NCBI RefSeq assembly: GCF_000002075.1
Contig: NW_004797392.1
Coordinates: forward strand, 1,242,989 to 1,306,988
Direction of reading: 5' to 3'
Length of the DNA stretch: 64,000 nt
Source of the DNA: Aplysia californica
Taxonomy: Eukaryota; Mollusca; Gastropoda; Aplysiida; Aplysiidae
Notes under the pieces: model-generated
The model's database searches: none
The model's input: only the letters and a program-made list of their open reading frames with translations
Told to the model about the DNA's origin: nothing
Shown here: in pieces, positions 62,380-64,000 of the stretch
How the letters are laid out: each line of letters starts with the position of its first letter
Numbering within the stretch: position 1 is the stretch's first letter
Program-made: the position numbers and the translations under genes

Positions 62380-62456
62380 GTAAGTTGTTGAAATGCTAGC
62401 TCTGTTTTCCCTTTGAAAATTTCTGGGTAGTGATCTGTGATCAAACTGTTACTGAG

Positions 62457-62545
62457 AGAGAGAAAGAAAGGGGAAGAGGGTGGGGGGGGGGGGAGAGTGC
62501 GCGGGCATGAGAGAGATAGAGCACATGCCTGAGAGAGAGAGGCTT
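62457..62545. repeat. GA/G-rich microsatellite
   Basis: AGAGAGAAAGAAAGGGG, a run of Gs and GAGAGAGAGAGGC; impure purine tract after exon 64. Confidence 0.8.
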
Positions 62546-63327
62546 AAATATCAAGATTTTTGTAAACTCTTCTCCTGTACATGTGTTTAGCCGTCTGATT
62601 TTAATTACAATTGCAATGATGAAAATGAAAAGTTTTGGCAGACTGTTAACTCTTGTCACAGTTAAAAGTCTGACAAGCACCCTAGTGCTCTGGGTGTTGA
62701 CCATTTCTCTCTGGACAAGCTGGAGTTGCCAGTGGAATTTTGAATAATCATGTGGCATGTTTTTTGGTCGATTCTTTAAACCTGCTGTCCAACACTGAGT
62801 TTCATTCAGCTGTTCAGTTGCTTGTGGGTTGTATCCATAGACTGTCTTTCAAAAAACCCACAGGAAAACTTTACACTTTGAATGTGTTTTCTTTTTTTTA
62901 GACACCCTGTCCAAGGCACTGGCCAGTTTTAAATAAATCAATTCTTTTAGGCGCAAATACAGATTACAGTTGATTTTTTTTTAGGTTGTAAAGTTTGGCG
63001 ATTTATTCAGTTTTGGTTGAAATTTTCAAACATTGATATTTTCCAAACTTGTAGGTTAATTTTCTTCATAATGACAAATTTGCTGTCCCTGTGGTTGAAT
63101 TCTGTCAGACAGGTTTTTTCAGTGTGAAGGTGACTGAGTTTTTTTGTATATATTTTTTTCTCAAGACAACCTTTGAGTGTGTTTGAGTGAAGAGAAGCAC
63201 ATTTACACAATAATAGTCATTTGCTCAGGTCCTCTCTTTTTTAGACACCCTGTACCTACTAAGCTGCCTCGTGTGATGAACTTATTTTGAGTTTTTTTCT
63301 TTGAATTTGTCACTGTGTCCAGGCTGC

Positions 63328-63490
63328 AGAGTGGCTTCGGTAGCCTAGTGGTTAGGCTACTGGACCCGTAATAGTGAGACTGCGGGTTCAGGGATTCGAG
63401 CCTCAGCTGGGTCCCATGTTGTCCTTGGGAAAGACACTTTACACAAATTTCCCAATTGCCTCTTGAATAGCGTAATAGTGTTGATACTTA
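63328..63490 (+). repeat. tRNA-derived SINE head (family F-like)
   Basis: TAGCCTAGTGGTTAGGCTACT (box A), GGGATTCGAGCC (box B) and GTCCTTGGGAAAGACACTTTA; the 3' half is absent. Confidence 0.7.
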
Positions 63491-63800
63491 CTTTACTCTT
63501 TCAGCCTCTGTTGCCATTAAGCGTCGAGGGGAGATGCAGTTTTTATGGTAGGCCAGCTAAGCCGCTCTTGCAATTGGGATATTATAATTTCTCAGAGTTT
63601 CCTTGACACCCTCAATCCATCTTTTGCGTGGCCTTCCTCTTCTTTTATTAGCCTGAGTGCTTTGTGTTGTAGGTTCTCGAGGCTGGCTGGCTAGGCTAGT
63701 GTTGACAGGAGTGTTAGATAAGCCTATATGGTCGCTTTTAAGGACAAGCGGGCTAACCCAGATTTTGGGGGTTTCCAGAAATCTTGATCTACACAAAAAG
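63490..63800 (-). mobile_element. LINE ORF2 C-terminal fragment, antisense
   Basis: Minus-strand frame ends NKRRGRPRKRWIEGVKETLR and NYNIPIARAA then stop. The RRGRP..RW...V....L block is the C-terminal signature of many non-LTR retrotransposon ORF2 proteins. Upstream part not recognisable; truncated. Confidence 0.65.
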
Positions 63801-64000
63801 TGGACATTGCCCTACCTATAGGAGAAGTTTGGTTTCAATGGTGTATGTATTTGTTTGATTATAGAGAAAACTCTCCTTGCCTTTTAAAGAAACTGAACAA
63901 GGGGCAAAAACTTTACCTTCGATTTTCCTAAAAACAGCATTTTTCGGGTAGCCCCCTTGTGTTTAAAAGGGACCATATCACTTCACCATTTTGTTTCCAC
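63801..64000. other. End of window, unassigned intron
   Basis: No HERC2 exon, repeat terminus or RNA gene recognised in the last 200 bases. Confidence 0.5.

Noticed and set aside
3086-62379. Several separate RCC1-family genes
   Set aside because: The RCC1-like exons are joined in phase with cytochrome-b5, ZZ and DOC exons in exactly HERC2 order, so they belong to one gene.
62890-63256. Two TTTTTTAGACACCCTGT motifs resembling mariner 3' ends
   Set aside because: They are in direct, not inverted, orientation and no opposite terminus or target duplication was found.

Overview
The window is metazoan nuclear DNA and is occupied almost entirely by one plus-strand gene, an orthologue of the giant E3 ubiquitin ligase HERC2. 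I read 64 consecutive coding exons (positions 810 to 62379). Their phases join without a frameshift or stop, giving about 3,980 codons. The reading frame is open at both window edges. The N-terminal ~350 residues lie upstream; the rest of RLD3 and the catalytic HECT domain lie downstream. The organism is most likely a mollusc, probably a gastropod. This is inferred from protein divergence, intron density, AT-rich introns and the style of the tRNA-derived SINEs, and is not proven.

Layout of the protein: N-terminal helical region (exon 1); RLD1 seven-bladed RCC1-like propeller (exons 2-7); helical linker (8-13); cytochrome-b5-like domain (14-15); long helical linker with an acidic insert (16-26); MIB/HERC2 domain (27-28); helical segment (29-32); small Tudor-like barrel (33); UBA-like segment (36-37); CPH domain (38-39); second MIB-like barrel (40-41); ZZ zinc finger (42); DOC/APC10 domain (43-45); RLD2 propeller (45-51); linker with a CUB-like module (52-60); and the first half of RLD3 (61-64).

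The introns are AT-rich and crowded with repeats. The main one is a ~180-bp SINE-like family (here called hp-SINE) with about 33 sense and 4 antisense copies. Its 3' end is a 7-bp hairpin that exists in two versions differing by two compensatory base-pair changes, followed by a CGTAAAAC...ACTAAAACTAAA tail. Two copies have clear target-site duplications (10 and 14 bp), which fix the ends of the element. A ~330-bp long variant shares the tail. Other repeats are at least three tRNA-derived SINE families, a decayed 1.3-kb mariner-like transposon, TTAA-flanked piggyBac-like MITEs, a ~0.5-kb MITE inserted into an hp-SINE, several unnamed interspersed families (called C, D, E, J here), two LINE reverse-transcriptase remnants, minisatellites and microsatellites. 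One 167-base assembly gap lies in a CTT/CCT tract.

No other protein-coding gene, true tRNA gene, CRISPR array or operon-like structure was found. The most unusual signals are the covarying hairpin of the hp-SINE family and its sense-strand bias. Next are tandem arrays that multiply 5' splice-site-like motifs next to real donors, including one that duplicates the end of exon 20 with its donor.
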